Positions 41,632 through 51,440 of a stretch of DNA of 64,000 bases are shown one piece after another. Origin of the DNA: Mucilaginibacter daejeonensis (lineage in GTDB: Bacteria > Bacteroidota > Bacteroidia > Sphingobacteriales > Sphingobacteriaceae); assembly GCF_020783335.1 (NCBI RefSeq), contig NZ_CP086068.1, positions 310,001 through 374,000 of the forward strand. The letters run 5' to 3'. The notes beneath the pieces are model-generated. The model searched no databases, was not told where the DNA came from, and saw only the letters and a program-made list of their open reading frames with translations. Position 1 is the first letter of the stretch, and each line of letters begins with the position of its first letter. The translations under genes and the position numbers were made by a program.

Positions 41632-44085
41632 ATGAGAACATTTTACTTGAAGCTAAGCACCGTTATGGTGTTACTGATGGCCACTGTTAGCGCACTTGCG
41701 CAGCAAGGACGCGGTACGGTAAAAGGAAAGGTACTGACCTCTGACAACCGCCCGGCCGACAACGTGAGCGTTGGATTGAAAGGTACCAAACATGGCACCC
41801 TTACCGCCGAGAACGGTGAGTATAACTTCAAGGCACCGGCAGGTTCATATACTTTAACCGTATCGGCTATTGGCGTACAAAGCCAGGAGGTTTCGGTCAC
41901 GGTAACGGCCAACCAAACGGTCACACTGCCTACCATCAGTATCAATACCAGCATGTCGCAGTTGGAGGCGGTGAACGTGACCGGCGGCAAGACCAATAAG
42001 TTGGCTACCCGCAAAAGTCCTTATGTGGCCAAGCTGCCGCTTACTAACCTCGAGAATCCGCAGGTATACACCACCATATCGAAAGAATTGCTCACGGAGC
42101 AGATCAATACTAATTTTAGCGACATCTTAAAGAACTCATCGGGTGTGGACAAGCTATGGTCATCAACCGGCCGAGCCGGTGACGGTGCCGCTTACTACCA
42201 GGTACGTGGTTTTTCGGTTCAGCCCACGCTAACCAACGGCATTACTGGTTTGACCAACGGCGACCTTGACCCCGCCAACATCGAGAAGGTGGAAGTGATC
42301 AAAGGCCCGTCGGGAACGTTGTTCGGCGGTGCATTGACCAACTTTGGCGGTCTCATTAACGTGATCACCAAAAAACCGATCGATACGGTTGGTGGTTCGG
42401 TAAGCTATACTACGGGTAACTACAGCCTGAGCCGTTTAACGGCCGATGTTTACGGCCCGGTTAGTAAGGACAAAAAATTACTGGCCCGCATGAACGCGGC
42501 CTACCACTATCAGGCCAGCTTTCAGGATGCCGGTTTCCGCAAGTCGTTCTTTGTGGCGCCATCACTGGAGTATCGCGCCAGCGAAAAACTGACCCTCAAC
42601 TTTGATGGCGAGTTCTACAACTATGAAGGCACCAACCCTCTGTCGGTGTTCCTGAACCGTGCCCGTCCGCTGATCGCGCGTAACCCGAGTGAGCTGCAGT
42701 TCGATTTCAAGCGCTCATACACCAGTAACGATATCACCATCAAAACGCCTACCGTTAACCTGCGCGCACAAGCCACTTACAAGATATCTGATCAGTGGAC
42801 CTCGCAAACCAACCTGTCGCGCAGCAACCGTAAGGCCGATGGTATATACCAGTATGTGTCGTTCTCTGATGTGACCTCTACCGCTGCCGGCACCATTGCC
42901 AATGATACCCTGTTAAGCCGCCTGGCCAGTTTGCAGAACTCGGTAAGCACGGCCATCGATATCCAACAGAACTTTATCGGCGACTTCAAGATCGCGGGTC
43001 TGCGTAACCGCTTAGTGGTAGGGCTCGACTTTTTGAACCAGATCACCAACAACAGCAACTCGCCGTACCTAACTTTTGACAAGGTAAGCACCGCCCGTAA
43101 CGATGCCCGTTACACCGGCCTCAACTATGCTACCTTTATGTCGCGCCTGGGCGCATCTACCGCGGCCTATACCAAGAACCGCACGGTGAGCGATGTTTAC
43201 AGCGTTTATGCTTCGGATGTGTTCAACGTGACCGAGAGCTTGATGGCCATGGCCAGCTTACGCGTGGATCGTTTCGATAGCCGCGGATCATACAACTTTG
43301 CCACCAACATGATGGCTAACAACAGCGTGTATAAGCAAACGGCGGTATCGCCCAAGTTCGGGCTGGTTTACCAGATCGTGAAGGACCAGGTATCGGTGTT
43401 CGGTAACTACATGAACGGTTTCCGCAACGTGGCGCCGGTAACGCAGCCGCTTAATGATATTTCGGGCGTGTTCAAGCCGCAACAGGCCAACCAGATCGAA
43501 GGTGGTGTTAAAGTGGACGTGTTCCAGAACAAGCTCAACTTTACCGCCAGTTACTACGACATTAAGGTGAACAACACCACTCGTACCGCACCATTGGTAC
43601 GCAACGGCACCACTTACAACATCACCATACAGGATGGTAAACAAGTAAGCCGTGGTTTTGAGATGGACCTGATCGCCAACCCGGTGATGGGCCTCAACAT
43701 CGTGGCCGGTTACAGCCACAACAACAGCAAAATGACCGAGAGTGCCGCTTCGGTACTTGGCCGTCGCCCGGTAAGCGCAGGACCTGCCGACCTGGTGAAC
43801 GCCTGGATCAGTTACACTCAACCTACCGGTAAACTGAGCGGTTTAGGTGTGGGCTTTGGGGGTAACTATGCCGGCAAGAACATCGTTTCGAACGATGCGG
43901 TTGTGGGCCAGTTCACGCTACCATCATACACCGTATTAAATTCGACCGTATTTTACAATGCTAAACAGTTCCGCTTAGGCTTGAAAGTAGACAACCTGAC
44001 CAACAAGACCTATTACAAAGGCTGGACCACTGTAGAGATGCAGCAGCCCCGCGCCGTAGTAGCTAACGTGAGCTTTAAATTTTAA
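41632..44085 (+). CDS. TonB-dependent siderophore receptor (copy 2)
   Basis: An 817-residue paralogue of the preceding receptor. Signal peptide (LSTVMVLLMATVSALAQ), CarboxypepD_reg-like domain (VKGKVLTSDNRPADNVSVGL, GTLTAENGEYNFKAPAG), plug with FSDILKNSSGVDKLWSSTGR, YYQVRGFSVQP, VEVIKGPSGTLFGGALTNFG and GGLINVITKKP, then a barrel ending in VSFKF. The two receptors share long stretches (NKLNFTASYYDIKVNN-like and FSLPSYTVLN-like) and arose by tandem duplication. Different ligands are likely. Confidence 0.92.
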   Translation: MRTFYLKLSTVMVLLMATVSALAQQGRGTVKGKVLTSDNRPADNVSVGLKGTKHGTLTAENGEYNFKAPAGSYTLTVSAIGVQSQEVSVTVTANQTVTLPTISINTSMSQLEAVNVTGGKTNKLATRKSPYVAKLPLTNLENPQVYTTISKELLTEQINTNFSDILKNSSGVDKLWSSTGRAGDGAAYYQVRGFSVQPTLTNGITGLTNGDLDPANIEKVEVIKGPSGTLFGGALTNFGGLINVITKKPIDTVGGSVSYTTGNYSLSRLTADVYGPVSKDKKLLARMNAAYHYQASFQDAGFRKSFFVAPSLEYRASEKLTLNFDGEFYNYEGTNPLSVFLNRARPLIARNPSELQFDFKRSYTSNDITIKTPTVNLRAQATYKISDQWTSQTNLSRSNRKADGIYQYVSFSDVTSTAAGTIANDTLLSRLASLQNSVSTAIDIQQNFIGDFKIAGLRNRLVVGLDFLNQITNNSNSPYLTFDKVSTARNDARYTGLNYATFMSRLGASTAAYTKNRTVSDVYSVYASDVFNVTESLMAMASLRVDRFDSRGSYNFATNMMANNSVYKQTAVSPKFGLVYQIVKDQVSVFGNYMNGFRNVAPVTQPLNDISGVFKPQQANQIEGGVKVDVFQNKLNFTASYYDIKVNNTTRTAPLVRNGTTYNITIQDGKQVSRGFEMDLIANPVMGLNIVAGYSHNNSKMTESAASVLGRRPVSAGPADLVNAWISYTQPTGKLSGLGVGFGGNYAGKNIVSNDAVVGQFTLPSYTVLNSTVFYNAKQFRLGLKVDNLTNKTYYKGWTTVEMQQPRAVVANVSFKF

Positions 44086-44113
44086 CAACGCACGTGTAAA
44101 GCCCTTGACCCAT

Positions 44114-45301
44114 ATGACCGCTTTTAAAAAAGCTGTATTGTTCATACACCGCTGGCTCGGATTTATCTCCGGGCTTGTGGTGTTCATAGTGAGTATCACC
44201 GGGTGCTTGTTCTGCTTTCAGGATGAGATACAGGACGCCATGTACAGCTACCGGCATGTACCGGTGCAAACTAAGCCTTACCTCATGCCCTCGCAGGTGC
44301 GCAAATTGGGGGAGGCCAAGGTATCAGGCGGCAAAGCGGGATTGGTGACCTACATGGGCGCCGACAGGCCAGTGATCGTACGGGTGAACGATGCCAAAAA
44401 GGCCTTGCACACCTTGTACTTCGACCCCTATAGCGGCAAGTTCCTGCATGATGAGGACCTGCGCACCAACTTCTTCATCATCGTGGAGTTCATTCACCTG
44501 TACCTGTTGCTGCCGGTCAAGATCGGTAAGCTGGTGGTAGGTATATCGGTCATCATTTTTGTGGTGCTCATGATCACCGGGCTGGTGCTGTGGTGGCCTA
44601 AACGCAAAAGCGACCGGAAGCGTAGTTTCACCATCAAATGGAACGGCCGCTGGCGCCGCGTGAACTATGACCTGCATAACGTATTGGGCTTTTACGCCAC
44701 GGCCATTGCCATCGTTCTGGCCATCACAGGGCTGTCGTTCAGTTTTGAATGGGTGAACGATGGCTTGTACAAGGCTGCCAACCTGGGTCGCACTTATCCT
44801 AACGAAAAAAAGGAATACCACTCCGACTCATTAAGCAAAGGCCATATTACGTCGCTACCGGCAGTGGACGTGGCCTATACTTACATGCGCCAGCGATCGC
44901 CCCAGGCACAAATGTACCTGCTCTTTGAAGGTGCCGGGAGCGATGGTGCGTTGTATGGCACCGCGTATGCCAGGTCGTTACATTTTGGGCATAGCGATCT
45001 GTACAGCTTTGATCAGTATACCGGCAAGGTGCTGCACTTTTTGCCCAACGCTAAAAAGAGCGCAGGTCTGCAGCTTAACAACCTGAACTATGACATCCAT
45101 GTGGGGCAGATCGCTGGGTTGCCGGGTAAGATCATTGCTTTTTTGGTGAGTTTCATCAGCGCCAGCTTACCCATTACCGGGCTTATCATTTGGCTGGGAA
45201 AACGCAAAAAAGGCACCAAGACCAAAAAGGCCCGTAACCTGTCGCACAAAAGAGCCAAAGCTCATGTAAGGTCTAACCCCCGAAACGACATCGCTCAATA
45301 A
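44114..45301 (+). CDS. PepSY-domain membrane protein, iron-uptake reductase type
   Basis: A 395-residue protein from the ATG at 44114 (MTAFKKAVLFIHRWLGFISG); a TTG at 44105 is possible. Four membrane segments: about 10-30, 140-165 (LVVGISVIIFVVLMITGLVL), 190-210 (LGFYATAIAIVLAITGLSFS) and 345-365. The FIHRWLGFISGL and YDLHNVLGFY His-bearing helices and GxCLFCFQDEI pattern are typical of PepSY_TM (PiuB/FecR-less iron reductase) proteins that release iron from siderophores in the periplasm. It is 28 bases after receptor copy 2 and is part of the iron cluster. Confidence 0.85.
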   Translation: MTAFKKAVLFIHRWLGFISGLVVFIVSITGCLFCFQDEIQDAMYSYRHVPVQTKPYLMPSQVRKLGEAKVSGGKAGLVTYMGADRPVIVRVNDAKKALHTLYFDPYSGKFLHDEDLRTNFFIIVEFIHLYLLLPVKIGKLVVGISVIIFVVLMITGLVLWWPKRKSDRKRSFTIKWNGRWRRVNYDLHNVLGFYATAIAIVLAITGLSFSFEWVNDGLYKAANLGRTYPNEKKEYHSDSLSKGHITSLPAVDVAYTYMRQRSPQAQMYLLFEGAGSDGALYGTAYARSLHFGHSDLYSFDQYTGKVLHFLPNAKKSAGLQLNNLNYDIHVGQIAGLPGKIIAFLVSFISASLPITGLIIWLGKRKKGTKTKKARNLSHKRAKAHVRSNPRNDIAQ

Positions 45302-45316
45302 CACTGAAAGACATAT

Positions 45317-45356
45317 AGAACGCCGCCCGTCGCATGACAGGCGGCGTTCTTTTTTG
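45317..45356 (+). terminator. Rho-independent terminator of the iron cluster
   Basis: AGAACGCCGCC and GGCGGCGTTCT with a 12-base loop, followed by TTTTT. Confidence 0.93.
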
Positions 45357-45466
45357 GAAGGGTAGCCTGTGCAAAAGCTGTTGATCTATTCATAACAAAA
45401 AGATCACAAACCTTTTTATTTGCAATGCTGATATTTGAAGGCTTAACTGATAGTACGTTGAATAAC

Positions 45467-47134
45467 ATGAGGATCAAAAATATACTGCTGGCCGTTATGG
45501 CATTTTCGCCGTTGTTAGCATCGGCACAAAAGGCAAAACCTTCGGCACCTGCAGCCGTTACACTGGCCCGCCCTAAACTGGTGGTGGGCATTGTGGTGGA
45601 TCAAATGCGCTGGGATTACCTGTACCGTTACAACGACCGCTACACCGCCGGCGGCTTCAAACGCCTGTTAGGAGAGGGCTTCACCTGCGAAAATACCCAT
45701 ATCGATTACCTGCCCACCGAGACCGGCCCGGGCCACAGCTGTATCTATACCGGATCGGTACCTGCCGTGCACGGTATCGCTGCCAATAACTTTTACGATC
45801 AGGCCACCGGCCGCATGTTATACTGTGCAGGTGACACCTCCGTACAAGGGGTAGGCACCACTTCGGATGCCGGTATGATGTCGCCGCGCAACCTGCTGGC
45901 CACTACTATCACTGATGAGTTGCGCATGGCCACCAACTTCCGCTCTAAGGTGATCGGCATCGCACTGAAGGATCGTGGCAGCATCTTGCCTGCGGGCCAT
46001 AACCCTACCGGTTCATACTGGTTCGATGATGTTACCGGTAACTTCATCACCAGCACCTATTACACCAAAAGCCTGCCCGAGTGGGTCAACAAGTTCAACG
46101 CGTTGAAACTGCCCGACAGCTACTTGTCCAAATCATGGACCACCCTATACCCGATCGATACTTACAAGCAAAGCACTGCCGATAATACCCCTTACGAGGG
46201 CGCTTACCGCGGCGAGACGGCACCGGTATTCCCGCATGACCTTCCTGCCATCAGGAAACAGGGCCAAGGCTACGCCGTGATCCGTTCATCACCATCGGGC
46301 AACACGCTTACGTTGGATATGGCCCGCGCCGCATTGGACGCCGAGCAACTGGGTAAAGGCACGCAGACCGACTTCTTGGCCGTGAGCCTTTCTTCTACCG
46401 ATTATATCGGTCACCAGTTCGGCCCTAACTCGATCGAGGCCGAAGATATTTACCTGCGCCTTGACCGTGACCTGGCCACATTCCTTTCTTACCTGGACAG
46501 TAAAGTGGGCAAAGGCAATTACACCGTGTTCTTGTCGGCCGATCATGGCGCTAACCATAACACCACTTACCTCAAAGAAAATAAGATGCCTACCGGCCTG
46601 TTCGATGGGGCGGGCGCTACCACGCAACTCAACGCCATCCTGAAAAAGCAATTTGGCCTGGACCGCGCGGTATTGGGTATCGATAACTACCAGGTGAACT
46701 TCAACAACGTGGCCATTGCCAAAGCCGATGCCGATATGGAAAAGATCAAGGCCGCCAGCATCGCCTTTTTAAGCAAACTACCCGGCGTCATCTATGCCGT
46801 AGATATGTCACGTGCTAACCAAAGCTCGGTGCCTGCCGATCTGCGCGAACGCATCGTGAACGGCTACAGCCCTGCCCGCAGCGGCGCCATACAACTGGTG
46901 CTTAACGCAGGTTGGTACGCCGGCCGTGGCCGCACCGGTACCTCGCACGGCGTAAGCTCGCCTTATGATACCCACATACCGCTGGTATTTATGGGCTGGG
47001 GCATACAACATGGCAGCCTCAACCGCGATACGCACATGACCGATATATCGGCAACGTTGGCCGCGCTGCTGCACATCCAGATGCCAAGCGGCTGCATAGG
47101 CAAGGTGATACCCGAAGCTTTGAGCAGAAAATAA
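45467..47134 (+). CDS. pafA: Secreted PafA-type alkaline phosphatase
   Basis: A 555-residue protein from the ATG at 45467 (RIKNILLAVMAFSPLLASAQ, a good signal peptide); an earlier TTG/ATG frame start at 45425 is not needed. Motifs: LVVGIVVDQMRWDYLYRYND (first metal Asp), then PTETGPGHSCIYTGSVPAVH with Thr86 as the expected nucleophile, SLSSTDYIGHQFGPNS (second metal set Asp/His) and FLSADHGANH. PafA enzymes use Thr instead of the Ser of E. coli PhoA and hydrolyse many phosphomonoesters in the periplasm. The start is 165 bases after the iron cluster. Assignment to PafA rather than another phosphodiesterase of the superfamily rests on the nucleophile and architecture. Confidence 0.85.
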   Translation: MRIKNILLAVMAFSPLLASAQKAKPSAPAAVTLARPKLVVGIVVDQMRWDYLYRYNDRYTAGGFKRLLGEGFTCENTHIDYLPTETGPGHSCIYTGSVPAVHGIAANNFYDQATGRMLYCAGDTSVQGVGTTSDAGMMSPRNLLATTITDELRMATNFRSKVIGIALKDRGSILPAGHNPTGSYWFDDVTGNFITSTYYTKSLPEWVNKFNALKLPDSYLSKSWTTLYPIDTYKQSTADNTPYEGAYRGETAPVFPHDLPAIRKQGQGYAVIRSSPSGNTLTLDMARAALDAEQLGKGTQTDFLAVSLSSTDYIGHQFGPNSIEAEDIYLRLDRDLATFLSYLDSKVGKGNYTVFLSADHGANHNTTYLKENKMPTGLFDGAGATTQLNAILKKQFGLDRAVLGIDNYQVNFNNVAIAKADADMEKIKAASIAFLSKLPGVIYAVDMSRANQSSVPADLRERIVNGYSPARSGAIQLVLNAGWYAGRGRTGTSHGVSSPYDTHIPLVFMGWGIQHGSLNRDTHMTDISATLAALLHIQMPSGCIGKVIPEALSRK

Positions 47135-47173
47135 ACAACTGCGCCCGATTTATGTATATTTGAATAAGTTGGC

Positions 47174-47208
47174 AAAAGACACACCGCCCGGCGTGTCTTT
47201 TGTCGTTT
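47174..47208 (+). terminator. Rho-independent terminator of the phosphatase gene
   Basis: AAAAGACAC (47174-47182) and GTGTCTTTT (47193-47201) with GCC/GGC at the centre. Confidence 0.85.
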
Positions 47209-47228
47209 TACCAGTATATACACCCTTC

Positions 47229-48071
47229 ATGAAAATCATTATACACGGCGGCTTCTTTAGCGAGTCGAACACTAACTATGAGGTAAAGGTGGCCAAGCAA
47301 CAGGCCCTTACTGACATTGTTAAGCAAGGCTACGAGTACCTGCGTACGCATACCGCACTGGAGACCGTGACCTATACCACCAGCCTGTTGGAGGACTGCG
47401 ACCTTTTCAATGCCGGTACCGGATCGCAGATCCAAAGCGATGGCAAGATCCGCCTTAGCGCCTCACTAATGGATGGCGTTACCTCCAAGTTCTCGGGCGT
47501 GATCAACATCGAGGATGTGAAGAACCCTATACTGATCGCACAAAAGCTGATGGGCTATGATGACCGTGTACTAAGCGGCAACGGAGCCCAGGTATTTGCC
47601 CGTGAGAACGGCTTTGACCACTACAACCCGGAAACGCCCCAGCGCAGGCAGGAGTACGAGCAAAAGCTGCATGATTCGATCCGCTTAGGTACCGTAGGTT
47701 GCGTGGCTTTAGATGCGCAGGGTAACCTGGCCGCTGCTACCTCTACCGGAGGTAAAGGCTTCGAGATACCGGGCCGTGTGAGCGATTCGGCCACGGTGGC
47801 GGGTAATTACGCCAATGGCTTTGCAGGCATATCATGCACCGGTGTGGGCGAGGATATCGTAAGCGGTGCCATAGCCGCCAAGATCGTGACCCGTGTTACC
47901 GATGGGATGAAATTACAATTGGCTGTTGAAAAAACTTTAACTGAAGTGCAACCTTTTGACGGCTTTGTAGGTATAATCGGGCTGACAGCAAATGGAGAGG
48001 TTTACCACGCTGATACTCATCCCTATATGGTATGGGCGTGTTATGATGAAGGTGTAGAGGTTTTTAGCTGA
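47229..48071 (+). CDS. Isoaspartyl peptidase/L-asparaginase (Ntn-hydrolase)
   Basis: A 280-residue protein from the ATG at 47229 (MKIIIHGGFFSESNTNYEVK), which follows the terminator hairpin; an upstream frame start would read through it. The fold of type-2 asparaginase is seen: IHGGFF at the start (IHGGAG in others), LFNAGTGSQIQSDGKIRLSA, ASLMDG, then GTVGCVALDAQGNLAAATST, where Thr155 after LG is the expected self-cleavage site and nucleophile, and GFAGISCTGVGEDIVSGAIA. It should hydrolyse isoaspartyl dipeptides or asparagine. There is no signal peptide, so it may be cytoplasmic. Confidence 0.85.
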   Translation: MKIIIHGGFFSESNTNYEVKVAKQQALTDIVKQGYEYLRTHTALETVTYTTSLLEDCDLFNAGTGSQIQSDGKIRLSASLMDGVTSKFSGVINIEDVKNPILIAQKLMGYDDRVLSGNGAQVFARENGFDHYNPETPQRRQEYEQKLHDSIRLGTVGCVALDAQGNLAAATSTGGKGFEIPGRVSDSATVAGNYANGFAGISCTGVGEDIVSGAIAAKIVTRVTDGMKLQLAVEKTLTEVQPFDGFVGIIGLTANGEVYHADTHPYMVWACYDEGVEVFS

Positions 48072-48164
48072 TCAGCGATCAAAATATCATATACCGGATC
48101 ATATTAAATGGTACATTTGCTTACTAATTAACAAGATCGAACTATCCAAACCAAAGATCCGTCA

Positions 48165-48773
48165 ATGAAAGTAATTTTACTGGCTTTAGTGTGCACCGTT
48201 CAAAGCTTTACCGCATCGGCACAATTGTTCTCCTTTTTGCAACGCCACACCCGCGATCAGCGCGTGCTGGCCGTTACAAGCGCTCCTTTCAATATCAAGG
48301 CCGCTAAATTGAACAAGGGCAAGGTGAGCAGGCAGGTGATGGGCAGTAATGAGTACAGCCTGGGCCTTAATGAGTACACCGTGATGAAAACCGCCCAGCA
48401 TCAGATGCGTTTCAGGCAGTATGAGGATGCCAGCTATAGCTTTGCTGAACTGGCGCGTATTTACATCCAGCTCAATAAACTTTCGGAGGCAAAATGGTTC
48501 TTTTTACAAAGCAGCAACCTTTCGCGCCAGCAAAATAATGACCGCCTTACCATCTCTAACCTGATGGAACTGGCCAACATTAAGGCCACCATTGGCGACC
48601 TGGCCCTGGCCCAGCAGGATCTGGACGAGGCCCGCACCATGGCCACCGGCCACAACTGGACCGATGATGTGCTTGCCGTTAAACGTACCGAAGAAAATAT
48701 AGACCGTAAAAAGCTGGCCGCGCTTAAACCTGCCGACAGTGCCTTATCAAAGAACGCACAGGCCGCTTTGTAA
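48165..48773 (+). CDS. Secreted TPR-like protein
   Basis: A 202-residue protein with a signal peptide (KVILLALVCTVQSFTASAQ). The rest is helical with repeats of TPR type near residues 80-170 (RQYEDASYSFAELARIYIQL, LSEAKWFFLQSSNLSRQQNN, GDLALAQQDLDEARTMATG). Function unknown; TPR proteins of this kind usually bind partner proteins in the periplasm. It stands alone before the protease gene. Confidence 0.75.
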   Translation: MKVILLALVCTVQSFTASAQLFSFLQRHTRDQRVLAVTSAPFNIKAAKLNKGKVSRQVMGSNEYSLGLNEYTVMKTAQHQMRFRQYEDASYSFAELARIYIQLNKLSEAKWFFLQSSNLSRQQNNDRLTISNLMELANIKATIGDLALAQQDLDEARTMATGHNWTDDVLAVKRTEENIDRKKLAALKPADSALSKNAQAAL

Positions 48774-48874
48774 GATAACAGCCGTGTTATTTAAGCAGTT
48801 GCGCAAGTAAATTACTTAAAGGTAAAAAAGAATAACGCGGCAAAACATTGTGCTACAATATTACATTAGTATAC

Positions 48875-48907
48875 AAGAGACAGCTCCTTAGCTGTCTCTT
48901 TTTTTGT
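48875..48907 (+). terminator. Rho-independent terminator
   Basis: AAGAGACAGCT, loop CCTT, AGCTGTCTCTT, then seven T. Confidence 0.93.
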
Positions 48908-48986
48908 TTACTTTACGCGTTGTATAATATAGGCACTAATATTGATGTTTTATAGAATGGTCATCGACCTGAAAACCATAAAAGAG

Positions 48987-51128
48987 ATGTTCAAAAGATC
49001 TTACATGTTCCTGGTGGTTGGTGCGGCCCTGGCGTGCCAAGCTGCTACCAGCCCATCCAAAGTTGTTGATGGGTCAAATAACCTACAACCTGATCAGCAG
49101 CAAAGCCTGGTACTTAAGGAGGTGGCCTCGCTCATATCTAACTACAATTACAAAAAGGTGCCGTTAAATGACTCATTGTCGGCCGTGGTGTATGACCGCT
49201 ACCTGAAAGCGCTTGACGAGAACCACAATTACCTGCTGGCAACCGATATCAAGGACATCGAACGTTTCCGTAAGGGATTGGATGACGACATGAAGGCCGG
49301 TAACCTGAATAACGTTTTCTACATTTTTAACCTTTACCAAAAACGCTACCTCGAAAGGATCAACTACTCGCTCACACAGATCGACAATAAGTACGATTAC
49401 AACAAGAACGAGAGTTTTACTTACGACCGCGAAAAAGAACCCTGGATGGCCAACACCACCGAGATGAACAAGCTTTGGAGCCAGCGCGTAAAGTATGACC
49501 TGCTTAACCTGAAACTGGCTAGTGCCGATGTGACCAAGAATAAGGAGACCCTGCGCAAGCGTTACCAGAACCTGATCTCGCAATCAAAAAAATTGTCTAA
49601 CCAAGATGTGTTCCAGGTGTACATGGATGCCTTTACCGAATCCATTGATCCGCACACCAACTACTTTAACCCGGCCAACGCGGCCAACTTCAATATCGAG
49701 ATGTCGCGCTCGCTTGAGGGTATCGGTGCATCGCTGATGTCGGAGAACGAATATGTGACCATCAAGACCATCGTACCGGGTGGCCCTGCCGATAAGAGCA
49801 AGCAAATCAACATTGACGACCGCATCATTGGTGTGGCTCAGGGTAAGGATGGCGAGTTCCAGGATGTGGTGGGCTGGCGTTTAGATAATGCTATTGCCAT
49901 CATTCGTGGTACCAAAGGCACCGTGGTAAGGTTGAAGCTTTTACCTAAAGGTGTATCAGCCTCTATGAAACCAAAGATCGTGGAGATGGTACGCGAGAAG
50001 ATCGTTTTGAAAGATCAGCTGGCTAAAAAAGAGATACGCACTTATAACTCCAATGGTAAGACGGTGAAGATCGGTATCATCAATGTGCCGGCCTTCTACA
50101 TAGATTTTAACGCTTATCGCGCTAAGGACCCTAACTACCAAAGCACCACCCGCGATGTGAAACGTATACTGGATACGCTCAAGAACATGAACGTTGATGG
50201 TGTGGTGATGGACCTGCGCCAGAACGGTGGCGGATCGCTGATCGAAGCCATAGAGCTAACAGGCCTGTTCATCAAGAACGGCCCTGTGGTGCAGGTACGT
50301 GATACCCGTAACCGCGTAGAGGTGAACGAGGACGAAGACCCTTCAGTGACCTATTCGGGCCCTATGGCGGTACTGACCGACCGTTTCAGTGCATCGGCCT
50401 CTGAGATATTTGCAGGCGCTATACAAGATTATGGCCGTGGCCTGGTGATCGGTACTCAAACCTATGGTAAGGGTACGGTACAAAGCGCCATTGAGCTGGA
50501 CAAGGTGATCAACCCATCATTGAAAGAGATGATCACTGCACTGGCAAAAAAATCAAGTGGCACCGGTGCCGAATCCAAATTCGGTCAGCTGAATCTTACT
50601 GTGGCTAAGTTCTACCGCATCAGCGGCAGTTCTACCCAGCACAAAGGCGTAATGCCTGATATCACTTTCCCATCGGTTATCCCGTTAGATAAATATGGTG
50701 AGGATACTGAGCCATCGGCACTGCCTTTCGATATGATACAGAAAAGCAACTACACTAAGGTAGCCGATCTGAGCAGCGTGATCCCGCAATTGACCAAACT
50801 GCACGAGCAGCGCATGGCGAGCAATGCCAACTACAAATACATGCTGGAAGATATTGCCGATTACAAAAAGCGTGCTGCCGAGACCAGCGTGACCCTGAAC
50901 GAGCAGGACCTTAAAAAGCAGCGCGACAGCGAAGAGCAAAAGACCTTTGAACGCAATAACCTGCGCCGCCAGGCACTTGGCTTAGCCCCGCTCAAAAAAG
51001 GCCAGACACGCCCTAAGAACGAGGACCTGGACTTCCTGAAGATGGAGGCCGGCCAGATACTGACCGACTTTGTGAATATGGAAAAAGCCGCCCGTTATAC
51101 CAATAACATGGCGCCATCGCAACCGTAA
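48987..51128 (+). CDS. prc: Tail-specific (carboxy-terminal processing) protease
   Basis: A 713-residue periplasmic S41 protease. The ATG at 48987 is chosen because FKRSYMFLVVGAALACQA gives a signal with a lipobox-like ALAC; earlier starts at 48945 and 48957 are possible. The N-terminal helical domain (to about 215) has YLKALDENHNYLLATDIKDI and TESIDPHTNYFNP. A PDZ domain follows (GIGASLMSENEYVTIKTIVP, GGPADKS). The protease core has VDGVVMDLRQNGGGSLIEAI, LTDRFSASASEIFAGAIQDY (catalytic Ser) and TYGKGTVQSAIEL (catalytic Lys). It trims C-terminal tails of periplasmic proteins and ends in a DUF3340-type tail. Confidence 0.93.
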   Translation: MFKRSYMFLVVGAALACQAATSPSKVVDGSNNLQPDQQQSLVLKEVASLISNYNYKKVPLNDSLSAVVYDRYLKALDENHNYLLATDIKDIERFRKGLDDDMKAGNLNNVFYIFNLYQKRYLERINYSLTQIDNKYDYNKNESFTYDREKEPWMANTTEMNKLWSQRVKYDLLNLKLASADVTKNKETLRKRYQNLISQSKKLSNQDVFQVYMDAFTESIDPHTNYFNPANAANFNIEMSRSLEGIGASLMSENEYVTIKTIVPGGPADKSKQINIDDRIIGVAQGKDGEFQDVVGWRLDNAIAIIRGTKGTVVRLKLLPKGVSASMKPKIVEMVREKIVLKDQLAKKEIRTYNSNGKTVKIGIINVPAFYIDFNAYRAKDPNYQSTTRDVKRILDTLKNMNVDGVVMDLRQNGGGSLIEAIELTGLFIKNGPVVQVRDTRNRVEVNEDEDPSVTYSGPMAVLTDRFSASASEIFAGAIQDYGRGLVIGTQTYGKGTVQSAIELDKVINPSLKEMITALAKKSSGTGAESKFGQLNLTVAKFYRISGSSTQHKGVMPDITFPSVIPLDKYGEDTEPSALPFDMIQKSNYTKVADLSSVIPQLTKLHEQRMASNANYKYMLEDIADYKKRAAETSVTLNEQDLKKQRDSEEQKTFERNNLRRQALGLAPLKKGQTRPKNEDLDFLKMEAGQILTDFVNMEKAARYTNNMAPSQP

Positions 51129-51152
51129 CAAGGTTAGATCATATCATCACCC

Positions 51153-51185
51153 GAACGCCCGGCTTTTGGCCGGGCGTTCGTTGTT
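51153..51185 (+). terminator. Rho-independent hairpin after prc
   Basis: GAACGCCCGGC, loop TTTTG, GCCGGGCGTTC, followed by a T-rich tract. Confidence 0.85.
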
Positions 51186-51374
51186 TAAAGTAATTTATTA
51201 TGATCCCAACGCCGTTACAATAAACTAACAAAGATCGGTCGAATATCGTCCGATAGCTGGGAGCCAGTCTGAAGCACGTGAACACGCTGACAGTCTACAC
51301 TACAGATCTGTAAGCAATATCTTAACTACTGTTTCTGATCCGCGGCGTCAGGGATGTTGCGGGGACCTAAGTAT

Positions 51375-51432
51375 TAAGTGCAAGCGCAAAACGAAGTAGC
51401 TTCGTTCCTCTCAACGTCGTTGTGAAAAGTAG
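51375..51432. repeat. Weak REP-like remnant
   Basis: AGCTTCGTTCCTCTCAACG resembles the core of the elements at 28549-28625 and 36290-36360. The rest of 51186-51440 shows no gene, only AT-rich and mixed sequence. Confidence 0.35.
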
Positions 51433-51440
51433 CCGCCCTT

